Of a stretch of 64,000 nt of DNA, positions 26,115 to 38,000 are shown piece after piece; the first letter of the stretch is position 1, and every line of letters begins with the position of its first letter. The stretch comes from Rhineura floridana (Eukaryota; Chordata; Lepidosauria; Squamata; Rhineuridae), in contig NC_084499.1 of NCBI RefSeq assembly GCF_030035675.1, forward strand, positions 16,998,239 to 17,062,238, in the 5' to 3' direction. The notes below the pieces were generated by a model. That model made no database searches. It saw only the letters and a list, made by a program, of their open reading frames with translations, and was not told where the DNA came from. Made by a program: the position numbers and the translations under genes.

Positions 26115-26315
26115 TGGGTGAAGCGCTGTCCACTGTCAGAGGCAGTGTGCTTCTGAATACCAATTGCTGGAAACCACAGGAGGGGAGAGTGCTGATGCGG
26201 TCAGTTCTGTTTGTGGGCTTCCCATGATGGGCATCTGGCTGGCCACTGTGAGAACAGGAGTCTGGACTAGATGGGCCCCTTTTGGCCTGATCCAGCAGGC
26301 TCTTCTGATGTTCTT
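26115..26315 (-). mobile_element. CR1-like LINE 3' UTR fragment, antisense
   Basis: GTGGGCTTCCCATGATGGGC, GGCCACTGTGAGAACAGGAG and GCCTGATCCAGCAGGCTCTT, the complement of the family at 7145. Confidence 0.6.
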
Positions 26316-26324
26316 AATATAGAG

Positions 26325-26900
26325 CTGGAAGCTGCCTTATATACAGGGTAGGCTGTTTTGCCAAACAGTATTGCCTATTTACTCTGTCTGCCCACAGCTC
26401 TCCAGGGTCTTGGGGCAGAGGCTTCCCCTTTCTGCTCCTTTCAGCTGGAGAGTCGGGGCACTGAAACTAGGACCTTCTGCTTGCCCAACAAATGCTATAC
26501 CCCTGAGCGGCAGCCATAAGATCAAGCCAAAGACCCATCCGGTCCAGCATCCTGTTCTCACAGTGGCCCACCAGATGCCTACAGGAAGCGTTCAAGCAGG
26601 ACCTGAGCGCAAGAGCATTGTGCCCGCTTGTGATCCTCAGCAACTGGCATCCAAAGACCATGCCATCTCCAACACAGGAGGTAGAACCTAAGAACAACCC
26701 AGCTGGATGAGGCCAGCGACCCACCTAGTCCAGCATCCTGTTCTCACAGTGGCCAAGCTGATGCCCCAATGGGAAGCCGGCAAGCAGGGCCTGAGCACAA
26801 CAGCACTCTCCCCTCCTGCAGTTTCCAGTGACTGGCATTCAGAAGTGTCCTGCCACCGACGGTGGAGGCAGAGCACAGCCATCAGGCTAGCACTCCCGCC
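26325..26900. mobile_element. Degenerate antisense SINE followed by two CR1-like fragments
   Basis: 26325-26515 holds AAGCTGCCTTATATAC and GGACCTTCTGCTTG (SINE, minus strand). Plus-strand CR1-like copies start near 26520 (GTCCAGCATCCTGTTCTCAC) and 26700 (the same block again). Confidence 0.55.
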
Positions 26901-27204
26901 CTGCTTCATGAAGAGCGGCCAGCTGGACACGGGAAGAGTGCCTTTCCTCTTGGGCCAACCGTCTTCTTTAAATGGCCCTCCCCAACCTGTCTTTTGTCTG
27001 CTTTTGTTGTTGTTGTTTTTGTCTTTGCATCTTTTAGCCTGTTTGGGGGAAAGCAGCTGGGGTGACTTTGAACAAACACCCCAAGGGGAACGTATTCACA
27101 CCCACGCACCCACCTGCTGTCCCTACCACCCACCCACCCCACATAAGATTGCAACCTCCTGCTGCAATTTTTGTTTTTTTAAAAAAATGTCAGGGCAATG
27201 TTAG

Positions 27205-27720
27205 GCAAAGGTGGTAGCTCCATGGTAAGGTATCCGCAGGTCCCAGGGGCAATTTCAGGCATCCCCTTTTCAGAATCATGAGGACTGGAGCCTTACTTGA
27301 TTTTTAGATGAAGGACAATAAGTGACAGAGCATCTGCTTTGCATGCAAAAGGTCCCAAGTTCAATCCCAGGCATCTCTTATTCAGAATCATGAGGACTGG
27401 AGCCTTACTTGATTTTTAGATGGACAATAAGTCAGTGACAGAGCATCTGTGCTGCATGCAAGAGGTCCCAAATTCAATCCCAGGCATCTCTTATTCAGAA
27501 TCATGAGGACTTGAACCTTACTTTGTTTTTAGATGAAGGACAATAAGTCAGCGACAGAGCATCTGCATTGCATGCAAAATGTCTCAGGATCAACCCCAGG
27601 CATTTCCAGGAGGGTCTGGAATGTCCATGTATGAAATTCTGTTGAGCTGCTGCCAGTCAGTGTAGACAGTTCTGAGCTAGATGGATCAATGGCCTGAACT
27701 CCATATAAGGCATGTTCCTA
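27205..27720 (+). repeat. Tandem SINE-head array with repeated linker
   Basis: The unit TGACAGAGCATCTGC...ATGCAAAAGGTCCCAAGTTC...TTCAGAATCATGAGGACT...GATTTTTAGATG begins near 27323, 27436 and 27552 (113- and 116-bp periods). A fuller SINE body follows the last one. The linker TTCAGAATCATGAGGACT is the one that joins SINE dimers elsewhere. Confidence 0.75.
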
Positions 27721-28289
27721 TGTGCAGCAACACAACTGTTTACCATGTAATCACTTGGTTGACTCGTGTAATCCACACTCAAAGATTAAGAGTTGGGGGA
27801 AGGCCGTTCAGGGCCTAGATATGATTGGGCCTCAAGCACTTCACTGGTCCTACAAGATCCTTGAATCACAAAGCCTTTCCTGGAATAAAGCTTTGGTGTG
27901 TTGTCTTAGGGAGGGCTGGAGGGGACGAGCTTATTGTGATACCGTCTTCATTTCCCTGCCCCAAGGACAGGGGAAATCAGATCACCACGCAAGCAGATTC
28001 TTGTTTGCTAGGATATTGTCTCCTGGATGCTTGCAGCTTGGCCTCCCAAAGGAAATTACTAACACTGGAATCCTGACTCAAAGCTGAGTTAGATCATGGC
28101 TTCTTTGCCCAGCTCTGGACAAGCCAAGATGCTATTCCTCCTCTAGTCCTGGTATGATACAATAGCCTGCCTGGATTCTGCAAGGATTTGCAGGTCTTTG
28201 CATCCTGATTTCTGATTTTTTGGGGGGGAGGATTTGAGGAGGGGCAAGAGGTGGCCCTGTCATGAGGCAGTGGCCTCTTCAGATTTTAC
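27721..28289. other. Intergenic, no feature recognised
   Basis: I see no convincing exon here and could not assign a repeat. Confidence 0.3.
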
Positions 28290-28676
28290 GGATGTGGGGA
28301 GAAATTCTATTCAGTTTCCATTTAAGGGCAAACTTACCTAATTCACATTTTCCAAAACAATTTGCCGACCATAACCCAGCCCTCCTTTGAAATGTGCACT
28401 TCTCTGACTTTTGCGATCTAGCCAAGCAGTGTGTACAAAATGCACGTGCTTGTGGAATGTGTGCATGAACATACATGCATTCGTGAAAACGGCATGCAAA
28501 AATGCATTACATTGGGGGAAATTGCTTTGCAAAAAATGTGTACGTCGGGAGAAACTTGCACTAACTTTTAAATTTGAAATTTGCAAATTGACGTAGTACT
28601 GTGGAGACCTGAATTTAAGAGTACTAGAGTAGAGAAAATGAAAGAAACCAAGACCGACATATTTGCCCATCCTGAG
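28290..28676 (-). mobile_element. TAGGG family A variant
   Basis: GGATGTGGGGAGAAATTCTA, TTCCATTTAAGGGCAAACTT, ending ATATTTGCCCATCCT. Same subfamily as 24045. Confidence 0.6.
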
Positions 28677-28699
28677 ATGTCATTAAAGGGAACAGAGTG

Positions 28700-28860
28700 A
28701 GTGTTCCACACAGCCAGAGTCCCCATCTGCCTGCCATCTTATTTACAACCAATCAGGGGGTGGCTCAGCCTCTCATTGGTTCTGGCTCCACCTGCTGTGG
28801 GTCTCCCTGCCTTCTGCCCCACCAGTCTTAATGGGCACCAGCCACCAAGTGGTTGCACAG
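28700..28860 (+). repeat. Unassigned interspersed repeat (family D)
   Basis: CATCTTATTTACAACCAATC, TCTGGCTCCACCTGCTGTGG and AATGGGCACCAGCCACCA. Confidence 0.55.
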
Positions 28861-28969
28861 ATCTGATCTGTGTGTGGCACAACCACAGATCCCAATTTGT
28901 TCATAATCACTTCCCTCGGTTTGCTGGGACTTATTTCCTCTCTGTTGAGACTGACTTACTGTCGTTCAT

Positions 28970-29520
28970 CTAAAAAGAAAGAATCCAGTCCTCGTGATTC
29001 CGAACAGGAACGTAGAAAGCTGCCTTATACCGAGTTGACAAAATACACAGAAAAAGTGCTACCCAAAATTGCAAAGGAAAATGGAAAAAAAGCATGCAGA
29101 TGAAATGGAAACTAACGAATAAAGGAAAGAAGAATGACTGCGAACAAAATTAAGGAGACTGAATCTCTATTATACCGAGTCGAACCATTGGTCCATCAGC
29201 TCAGTTTGGTCAATGCTGACTGATGGTGGCTCTCCGTGGTTTCAGACGTGGGTCCCCTCCCAGCCCTACCTGGAGATGCCGCGGAATGAACTTGAGACCT
29301 TCTGCATGCAAAATAAATACCCTGTCACTGAATGGTTGTCCTTCAACTAAAAAATAAAGTAAGACTCTAGTCCTCATGATTCTGAACAGGAACATAGGGG
29401 GCTGCCTCGTTCTGAGTCAGGCCGTTAGTCTATCGAGCTCCGGATTGTCTGCCCACCGGTGACTTTCTGCGTGTAAAGTAGAGGCTCTACCCCTGAGCTC
29501 GTGCCCTTCCCTTCCCTACT
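28970..29520 (-). mobile_element. Antisense tRNA-SINE chain with linkers and a later insertion
   Basis: Read on the minus strand: a SINE monomer (29515-29390), the linker TTCAGAATCATGAGGACTAG and onward, a second monomer (about 29340-29170), an insertion at 29039-29169, then the SINE end and another linker (29036-28970). Confidence 0.7.
29039..29169. mobile_element. 131-bp A-rich insertion with 14-bp target duplication
   Basis: It is flanked by ttataccgagttga (29025-29038) and ttataccgagtcga (29170-29183), 13 of 14 matching. The long duplication and A-rich sequence fit target-primed LINE-type insertion. Confidence 0.65.
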
Positions 29521-29880
29521 TCTGCAGGTGACCTGCTGAACCCTTTAGAGCCTCTCCCTTGAGGAATGAAGCAGTGGCCAGACCTGAGAAACAGGAGTCC
29601 CCAGAAGGTGACGGGGACAGAGGCTGACTCAGCCACAAGGGCCCCATTAACAGGAGGGCTGGTCTGGGTGGAGAAAGGCTGCCTCGCCCCACTCCTCTCT
29701 TTTTCTCTGGCTAAGACACCAGGCACGGAGAGGAAGGTTGCTACAGAAGGGGCGTTTGGGGCCTTTCCGGTGGTGATTCAGGCCGCTGGCTTGGCTGAGC
29801 TGGGTGGGGGCCGTTTGGAAGGGCCTCACCCAAACTCGAACAGTCTGTTTGGGTTTACAAAATAAATAAATCCTTGAAGC
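29520..29880. other. Unique block between LAMC3 and AIF1L with AATAAA motifs
   Basis: It has no recognised repeat, is GC-rich, and ends in AAAATAAATAAATCC at about 29859-29873. It could be a remote LAMC3 3' UTR end or an unrelated transcript; no known protein was recognised in it. Confidence 0.3.
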
Positions 29881-30120
29881 AAAATCTATTCCCGGAGACT
29901 GGCGGGGAGAACTGAAAACAAGGTTGAGCTGTCTTACAGAGGTTCTTTATTGTATTTTTGTATCCAAGGAGGCATCTGTATTATGATCCTTTATATATCG
30001 GACCTGTTAGCCCCCCCTTTAAATCCCCCCCTGAACCCCAGAAAGCACTGAGGGGAGGGCATGGAGCTGGGAGCCACCACTGAATTTTGCTGCAATGTGT
30101 CAGAGAATTGAACTCTGCGC

Positions 30121-30565
30121 TCGGGAGGGGGCAGAAATTGGAGTCAGTTTGCATTTCACGCCGAATCGATCAAATCCGCATTTTCCACAACAAGACGCGG
30201 ACTGAAACACAGCCATCCTTCGAAATTCGCCCTCATCTGACTTTTTTGATGGACTCGTTAACTGTGGTTACAAAAACGCACATGTCAGGGGAAAGTGTGC
30301 ATAAAAAGGGAGTATATTCGTGAAAACATATAAAAATGCATGTTATTAGGAGAAATTGATTGCAAAAATGCATCCAAACTGCTCAAAACTCAAGCGTACA
30401 TGAGTCAAAACACAAAAATGTGTTATTGCACGAAGATGCTGAAGAATTTTTATGAGGATAAAAAAAAAACTATCACAAATTGCTGCAAAAATGTGGAGAA
30501 CTGAATTTAAGACTGGAAGAATTAATAATGGAGAGAACTGAAATTAACGCATCTTTCCATCCCTG
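30121..30565 (-). mobile_element. hAT-like element, TAGGG family A
   Basis: Antisense full-length copy flanked by ctctgcgc (30113-30120) and ctctgcac (30566-30573), 7 of 8 matching. Confidence 0.75.
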
Positions 30566-30639
30566 CTCTGCACATGTTTCCAGCCTATTCAGTCCTGGCA
30601 CTTAATTAACATTTTCAACTAAGCATATTTACTTACAAG

Positions 30640-31005
30640 CAAGTGTGCAGGCGTAGAGGGTCTCGGGTGAACTTCTCTGCATCCTACAAGCCAATCAGCA
30701 TGAAAGGGGAGTGTGTTAGCCTCTGAGAAGAGTCTTCTGACATGCTTCCTTGTCCTTTCCTGTGGATTGGAGCCAATTGGAGTGAAAGGAGGTGAGTCAG
30801 CAACTCAGAAGACTCTTCTTAGTAGCTAACCCTCATGCTGATTGGCTCCTAGGGACATCTGTCCCTGTGGGAGAAGGTATTAACAAGGATCTCATTCTCA
30901 ACACAGCAGGAAAAATAAGGCATGGGCGTGGCTGTGACTATCATGAAGGGACGCTGCACTTCCTAATTTGCTGCTACACTAATGCGCGCAAGTAAGTCCC
31001 ATTAA
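30640..31005. mobile_element. Foldback repeat, CCAATCAGCATGAAAGGGGA family
   Basis: Left arm CCAATCAGCATGAAAGGGGA and GAAGAGTCTTCTGACATG; right arm AGAAGACTCTTCTTAGTAGC and CTCATGCTGATTGGCTCCTA. A sister copy lies at 43980-44275. Confidence 0.65.
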
Positions 31006-31263
31006 TGGCAACAGCATTTTACCTCCATGTGTAAGCATGGATAGAACTGGTGTGCAATTGTATGCGTGATTACAGAGGTGGAATCAGTGGGATTTACTTT
31101 GAAGTAAACAAGCATACAGAGAGGATGGGACTGCAGATCTGTCTGCAGGTGAGATAGAACTCCAGCAAACCTGCATCTGCAGAATTTAGCGCACATGTGC
31201 GTGCACAGACACAGAGGGGTGGCCCTGGCTGTCGGAGTCCTCCTCTTTGGTCTCAGTTCCAAT

Positions 31264-31683
31264 TCAGGATGGAAAGATCTGCCCATTTCAGTTTTCTCCA
31301 TTTCTCATTCTTCCAATCTTAAATTCAGTTCTGCAGCCATTTGCCATTTTTTTCTTTGAAAATTCCTCACGGAAAACATTTCAGCATTTCAGAGTGAATA
31401 TCTCTTACTAAACACATTTTTATGACCAGCGTGCACATTTTTGCATGCAATCCCTCCTAACATAATGCTTGTATGTTCTTGTCACTCCTGTATTCATTTT
31501 ATACACATTTCCTCCCTAGTAGATGCATTTTTTTCAACCTTGCTTGAACTGCATCGCAAAAATTCGGGTCAGTGCAAATTTCGAAGAAAGGCTGTATTTC
31601 GGTCCTCACATTCTTTCGGAAAGTGCAGATTTGATCACTTCAGCTTGAAATGCAATCTGAATCGGATTTCTCACCCATCCCTC
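31264..31683 (+). mobile_element. hAT-like element, TAGGG family A
   Basis: Near-complete, ending TTCTCACCCATCCCTC. Flanks gttccaat (31256-31263) and gtcacaat (31684-31691) match at 6 of 8. It lies just upstream of the AIF1L promoter region. Confidence 0.7.
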
Positions 31684-31699
31684 GTCACAATGGGCACTG

Positions 31700-32032
31700 G
31701 CTGAAACCACGAACAGAGTCTGCACTAGGAAAGGGTTAACTCTGCCCAAGGCCCTTTTGCAACAGGTTGGAGGCCCTACTCCGGGGAGCTGAGCGCCTGC
31801 ATTCTTCCCCCTCCTCCAGCAGAGGGCTGCGTGATCCGGCCGGCCGTTGGAGAGTCCCACTACATGAATGGCTTCATTGAAAGTGGCAGGGCGGGCTCAT
31901 TAGCCGCCCTCAGCACAGGAGGGTTGTTCGCTTTCCACTCCGGACTGAGAAACACAGCACGCCCCGGGGGGGGGCAGGCGGAGAACCGTCTGCAAACTCC
32001 CCGGCCCAGGTCTCACTCCTGGGGTCTCCAAC
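31700..32032 (+). promoter_or_regulatory. AIF1L: AIF1L 5' flank / 5' UTR
   Basis: This is one of the few unique, GC-rich stretches between LAMC3 and AIF1L, with a GGCCGGCCG block near 31836 and G/C-rich runs near 31960. No TATA box is obvious. An ATG at 31831 opens a reading frame that runs past the AIF1L start out of frame. The transcription start cannot be read from sequence alone. Confidence 0.5.
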
Positions 32033-32063
32033 ATGTCCCTGATGCTCAACAATGTCTATCAAG
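32033..32063 (+). CDS. AIF1L: AIF1L coding exon 1
   Basis: It encodes [10 protein letters not shown] and the first base of a Gly codon; donor GTATGT. The N terminus differs from human (MSGELSNRFQ as I recall), but length and phase are the same. Confidence 0.93.
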
Positions 32064-35000
32064 GTATGTGTCTGGCTGCGCACCGGGCAGATAGGAAATG
32101 CTGTGGCTCTCTGGACTGAATGATTGTACGAAGGCTCTTTGGAGATGTGTATGACTGCTTGCTTCAAAGGGTGGGAAGCCAGCTCTGCTGCCAATTGGAG
32201 ACCCTCGGTCGTTTTTGTGGTGTGGAGCCCTGGACGTCTGCTCCAAACTCCTGACAGTGCCACTGCCTAACAGAACTCCACCTGCTCCCTGGTTACATCC
32301 AGAGGGTCCATTTCTCTGCTTACTGGCCTCTCTTTCTCTCTCTCTTTTCCTCAGGAGGGAAAGCCTTTGGGTTACTTAAAGCCAAGCAGGAAGGCAGACT
32401 GGAAGAGATCAACAAGGTGGGTGCCCTTCAGTCACAGGTTATTTTCTTGCATTGCAGTCGGCTGACAGGATGCGATGATGGCTTGGCTTCGCCTTGATTT
32501 TCTCTCGTGAATAGGGATGGGCGAATCTGTCCCCGGTGGTTTCCCATAGCCCTTAAGTCCAGCTCTCCGCATTCCTATGCCAGCTTGCCGTTTTTTATTT
32601 TTTGAAAAGTCCTTGTTTAAAATCCATCAGCGTCCCCTCACAAATTCCCCCAAAGAGACGCATGTGTGTGCGCAATTGCCGCAATCAGAAGCGTTCATTT
32701 GGGAGTCGATCCCCGCAAGGGATGAAAAAACTGGCTTGAGAAGCTCGAAACGTTATCACAAGCTCATTCCGCAGTCCCCACCCGTTTATGGGAAGGGGGT
32801 CTCTAATGAAAGACATTCAGATGTCTCTTGATATCTGGGAGTGCTGCTGTTCGCCCCTTGCAAGATCACCGAGACAGTCATTGACAGGTCTTGGGTAAAT
32901 GCTTTCATGAGGGGGTATATTGTTGGATTTCATTTGTTTGTTTGTTTTGGCAAAGAAAGGCATGGCATCCCATCGCAAGCTGTGCGGCTGATCCATCTGC
33001 CAGGACAGCCTTCTTCAACTTGGAGCCCTCCAGCTGTTTTGAACGACACAACTTTACCCTGACCTTTGACACCTAAGATTTTTATTTATTTATTTGTTTG
33101 TTTATTATTTGATTTATATCCTGCCCTTCCTCCCAGCAGGAGCCCATTTTTAGGACCCACCCTAGTCGGTGTGATGTTGGGATTCGAAGTTCTTTTTAAC
33201 GACATGCTGTAAACTGTTGCAACCCGCCCGGGGACCTCAGGGTCAAGGCTGGGCAATTGTTTGAAATAATAATGACAACTGCAGCCACACAACTCCTATC
33301 AGCATCGGACAGCATGGCAAGAGCCGATGAGAGTTGTAGTCCAAAATAGCTGGAAGGCACAAAGGTTGGCAAAGGCTGACCAAATATGTTAAGGCAGAGT
33401 CCATCTTGGTTGGTGTAAGGATGTGTGTGGCTAGACATTTATTCTGGCAGGGCCAGTGTGGAACATGGTTGAGCGTTGGCCGGAAAATGATTAGCCCAAG
33501 GTGAGGCCAGTCACTCAGTGAGCTTCATGGCTGAGTGGTGAGTTGAATCCTGGCCTCCCAGGTCCTAGTCTGCCCCTCTAACGCAGAAGTGGTTAGTGTG
33601 TGACCCTCTAGGCCTGTTTATCTGGCCCCCAGGAATCTCCCCAGGCCACGCCTCCTCTCTCCAGGCCACACCCCTCACATGCTCTGCTTTTGCACTCTCT
33701 TTTGGGTGTTTTCGCCTGCCTGGAATGCGTCCTTGAACTCTGATCGTACCTTTTGGAGGACGGAGAGGTGTGTATGAGTGTAAGAACTAGCCTACTGTCC
33801 AAAGGTAAAAATATACACCCGTTCCTCTGCCAATTTTTGCCTTCCCCCCCAACATGTGGCCCCCAGAAGGCTGCCTAGAAGGGAATGCAGTCCTCGGGTT
33901 TAAAAAAGGTTCCTCGCTCCTGTTCTAACCACTACACTAAACTGCCTCTATCACTTTTTTTCCATTTTTCTCATATATACTAAGAGGAAACTCAGTTCCC
34001 TTGGTGCTGGTACTTAGGGATTGGAGCTAGTGCTAGCTCTACTCAGAGTAGAACTGTTGAAATTAATGAGCATGGCTAGCTGAAGTCTATTAGTTTCAGT
34101 GGGTCTACTTTGGGTAGGGCTATCAGTAGATACAACTGTATGGGTGATAGTCAATGCTAGTCCTACTCAAAGTAGACCCACTGAAGTTAACAGTCATGAC
34201 TTAGGTCCATCTCTACGTAGGACTCAGCTGGATGCAACCAAAAGGCCACCATCCACTTTTAGGGTTGGGCAAATCCATCAGTTCCTCATTTTTCCAATCT
34301 TCAGTTCTTCACATTTCTACATCAGGTGGCATTTTTTTTAAAGATCCTCCTGAAAATTCATTTGCATTATAGTCCAAATTTCATCTGTCTGCATTTTGTG
34401 TGTAATTTTGGCAGCAATACACATTTTTTGCAAAGCAATTTCCCCAAATATAATGCATATATCTATGTTACTATCACAAATATATGCATTGTTATGCACA
34501 CTTTCCCCTAATAAGTGAATTTTTGTATACGTTACTTGGCTGGAGAAGTGCATTCATAATTTGGGGGAGTGTGGATTTCAGAGGATGGCTGGATTTTGAT
34601 TCGCACCTTATTTTGGCAAGTGCCAATTAAGTAAGTTTGGTTTTCAGTGCAAACTGAACTGATTTACTCCCCCATCTCGACTGACACATGGTACTTCAAG
34701 GTCTCTTCCATCCCCCCCCACTTCCTTTCTTCAGCCTCCTCCCCGCCTTATTGTCCCACCAACCAGACTTTAATCATCCTCCAGTCTTAAGATTTAAACA
34801 CCTACTTCCTGCCTGCAGCCAACTAACAGAGATAACAGTCCTCGGTTAAGGGAATTGGGGAGAAAACAGACGTCTGGAAGAGGCTTCGGGATTTGCAAAT
34901 ACAGCTCCAATCTTAAATCCTGTGTTAGACAGGCTGCTAACACAGGAGTGAATAAGGGTGTTCTGATGACCGAAGAGGATCTTTCTCTGACAAAGATCGG

Positions 35001-38000
35001 AGAGTCTGGAATGGGGATCAAATCTCAGAGTATCTTTCTCCCTTCCCTCCCCAGCCTCCCTCTTGGGTTAGAGCAGGATAAGAACCCTTTTTCAGGCTGA
35101 GAGCCACCTTCCCTTCTGGGCAACCTTCTGAGGGCCACATGCCAGGTGTGTGCAGGGCCAGAGGCCAGAGCAGGTGGAGCAATGAATGTGAATGCGACCT
35201 TTGTGCGGTTGGCTAGTTTCTACACTCACTTGCACACCCCTCTCTGTCCTCCAACCGGGCAAGCCAGAGGGTTGATCAGAAGCACTCCAGGACGGTGCAA
35301 AGCAGGGCCGGTGAGGGGTGTGGCCTAGAGAGAGTTCCAAGGGCCAGATAGAGCAGTCTGGAGGGCCACATTTGGCCCCTGGACCTGAGGTTCCCCATCC
35401 CTGGCTTACAGAGGATGAGTTGGAGTCATTGCTGTTATTGTTGTTACTCTGTTGCCAGCTGCTTGGCGGCTCAAAGCTGATCCTGCCCCAAAGCCTCCGA
35501 AATCTCTGCGGCATATTTGACATACCAGCCTCCTTCGGGATGGCATGGCAATGTCAGCCCTGGGAGCCAGCCAGGGCCTTATATGGAAGGCCCGAAGCTT
35601 TTCCCAGGCTCCCTCCGAGGCTGGAGGCTGGCCACAGCGCAAGGCTGCCTGTCGTTTCCCAGCTCCTAACCTTGCCCCGGGATTGCAGCAGTGGAAAGGG
35701 GCTCCAAACTGGGGCCCTCTCTCCGTCTCCCCATTTGCACCCTCTCTCAATACCTGAAAACAGAGGCCCAGACTTGCGCCTGTCACTGAGCATTAACGAT
35801 GAGGACAGGAAGGGCTGTTTCAGAGTCCTGATGTCTCCAGCACCCATAGCTCACTGGGAGAACAACCGCTTTGCATGCAGAAGATTCAGTCCCCGGCATC
35901 ACCAGAAAGAACAGGGAAAGACGGAGTAGCAGGCCCATATGAAGCTAGATAGGCCAAGGGGTTGACATGGTAGCTTGGTGGTAAAATGCCTGCTTTGCGG
36001 GCAGAAGATCCTGGGTTCAGTCCCTGGCATTGCTGGGTAGGGCTGGGAAAGACCTGGAGATCCTCTTCCAGTAAATGTGGATTATACTGGGCTGGCCGGA
36101 CCTCTGATCTCAGTGGTGGAGCACCTGCTTTGCATGTAGAAGTTCCCTGGTTTGATCCCCTGCGTCTTGTTGAAAGGTTCTCGGTAGCAGCTAACGGGAA
36201 AGACTCAATTGTGAAGCTGTTGGGGTGGATGGGTGAAGCAGGCAGATCCAATGTTAGCCAGAGATGATGGGGCAAGGTCGTAAACCAACAGCTGAGCCCC
36301 TGCTTTGTGGGCAGAAGGTCCCACGTTTAAATCTCTGGGGCCTCCAGCAGAGCAGCTTGGGAAGGATCTATATCAGAGACCCTTGACGCTGACTGGTAAT
36401 AGTATGTACCAGATGTGGGGCACCTTTGACCCTCCCGATGTTGCTGAATGACAACTCCCATCATCTCTGGTCACTGGCCACACTTGCTGCAGAGGCTGAT
36501 GGAAGCTGCAGTTCTGCGACATCTGGAGGGCCAAAGGTGCCCCACACCTGCTATATATCCTAGCTCAGTATTGTCTACACTGACTGGCAGCGGCTCTCTA
36601 GGGTATCAGGCAGGGGGACATTCCCAGCCCTACCTGGAGATGCCGGGGATTGAAGCTGGGACCTTCCGCATGCCAAGCAGCCGCTCGGCTACCGAGGTGC
36701 ATCCCTTCTAAAAACAAAGCAAGATTCCTGCCCTCATGGTTCTGAAGAAGAGAGTGGTTTAAATAGGGAAGCATAGGGAAGCTGCCTGCTACTGAGTTAG
36801 ACCACCGGTCCATATAGCCCGGTATTGTCTACACTGACTGGCAGCAGCGCTCCAGGTTTCAGCCAGGGAGCCCCTCCCAGCTCTACCTAGAGATGTTGGT
36901 TTGAACCTTGGGCCTTCTGCGTGCAGAGCAGATGCCCTACCGTTGAGCCACGGCCGTTCCCCTCTCCAAAATTGCCCCTCAAGGCAAAATGGGCATTTAC
37001 CTGGGACAGGTACATTCCCATCGTTTTGGTGCAGTTGGGAAAAGCATGTGTCATCTAAGCAAAGTGGTTTTGCTTGCCCACCTGCCCGCCTTTCTTTGCA
37101 TCTGGCAGTTGCTGCACAGCTTGTGATGATGCAGCGTCCTGCGAGGCGGGATTTGTCCCGCGGAGGGTCCTTGTTCCATGCGTGGAGAGGACAAAACCCC
37201 AAGCCAAATGGAGAGCAGATGTCGGTGATTTCTGCAGTGTGGAATGTGTTCCTGGTGCCATGTGTGCGTGTGTGTGTGTGTGGAGACGAATGAACGACTG
37301 GAGCCATTCAATCCTGTTGGGTTCCTAAGGGCCGGGAGGAAATGAAGAACTGAACCCTCTGCCATGCAGCTGCGGAGGTTGCTGGCTGAGCAGGGGTCAC
37401 CCAACGGGCCTGGCCTGCACTTGTGGCACTTTTCCCCATCTGTGCCCAGCCCTCGGAGAATTCCGACTCAAACGACAATGGGAACGGAAATTGCCAGCGT
37501 TCGCTTATTTGTGCCATGTCCAGAACGGAAATCAACCCAGTGAACACAATCAGTATTCGCTCTTGTTGATGCTTTCAGTCTGCAAACGATACTGCAATTG
37601 ATTACATGGCCTCCATCATTTGCATTGCATTTCCTTTGCATGGAAATGAATGGGGTGGATGTGCGTAATTCCTGTACCAAGAAGCAGGTTGGACTTGATG
37701 GCCTTATAGGCCCCTTCCAACTCTATTATTCTAGGATTCAGTGTAATTATTACATTTATAGACTGCTTATTCCCCTCACTTGAACTCCCAACACCCTTCC
37801 TGGGGGAGAAATAATACTGGCCTACTGTGCAAGGTTGTTGTAAAGATGACTGAAAAGCTAACTTGTGGGGTGGATGCGATCTATTCTTGCTCTGTCATGG
37901 CTGCAGTACCCATACATCAATTCATGGGGAGGGTCAGTATGTCTTGTCTCAGAGAGGGACTTTTATTTTAGTTTTGTGGCTATTGATCCTGTCTGTATGA

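Noticed and set aside
27874-27915. AATAAAGCTTTGGTGTGTT as a possible LTR poly(A) region
   Set aside because: No matching second LTR, no recognisable ends and no internal retroelement proteins were found; I recognised no viral or LTR element in the window.
35318-35929. Longest open frame in the window, 203 codons
   Set aside because: It crosses a hAT-type repeat and a SINE head, has no recognisable domain and overlaps equally long frames on the other strand; GC-rich chance frame.
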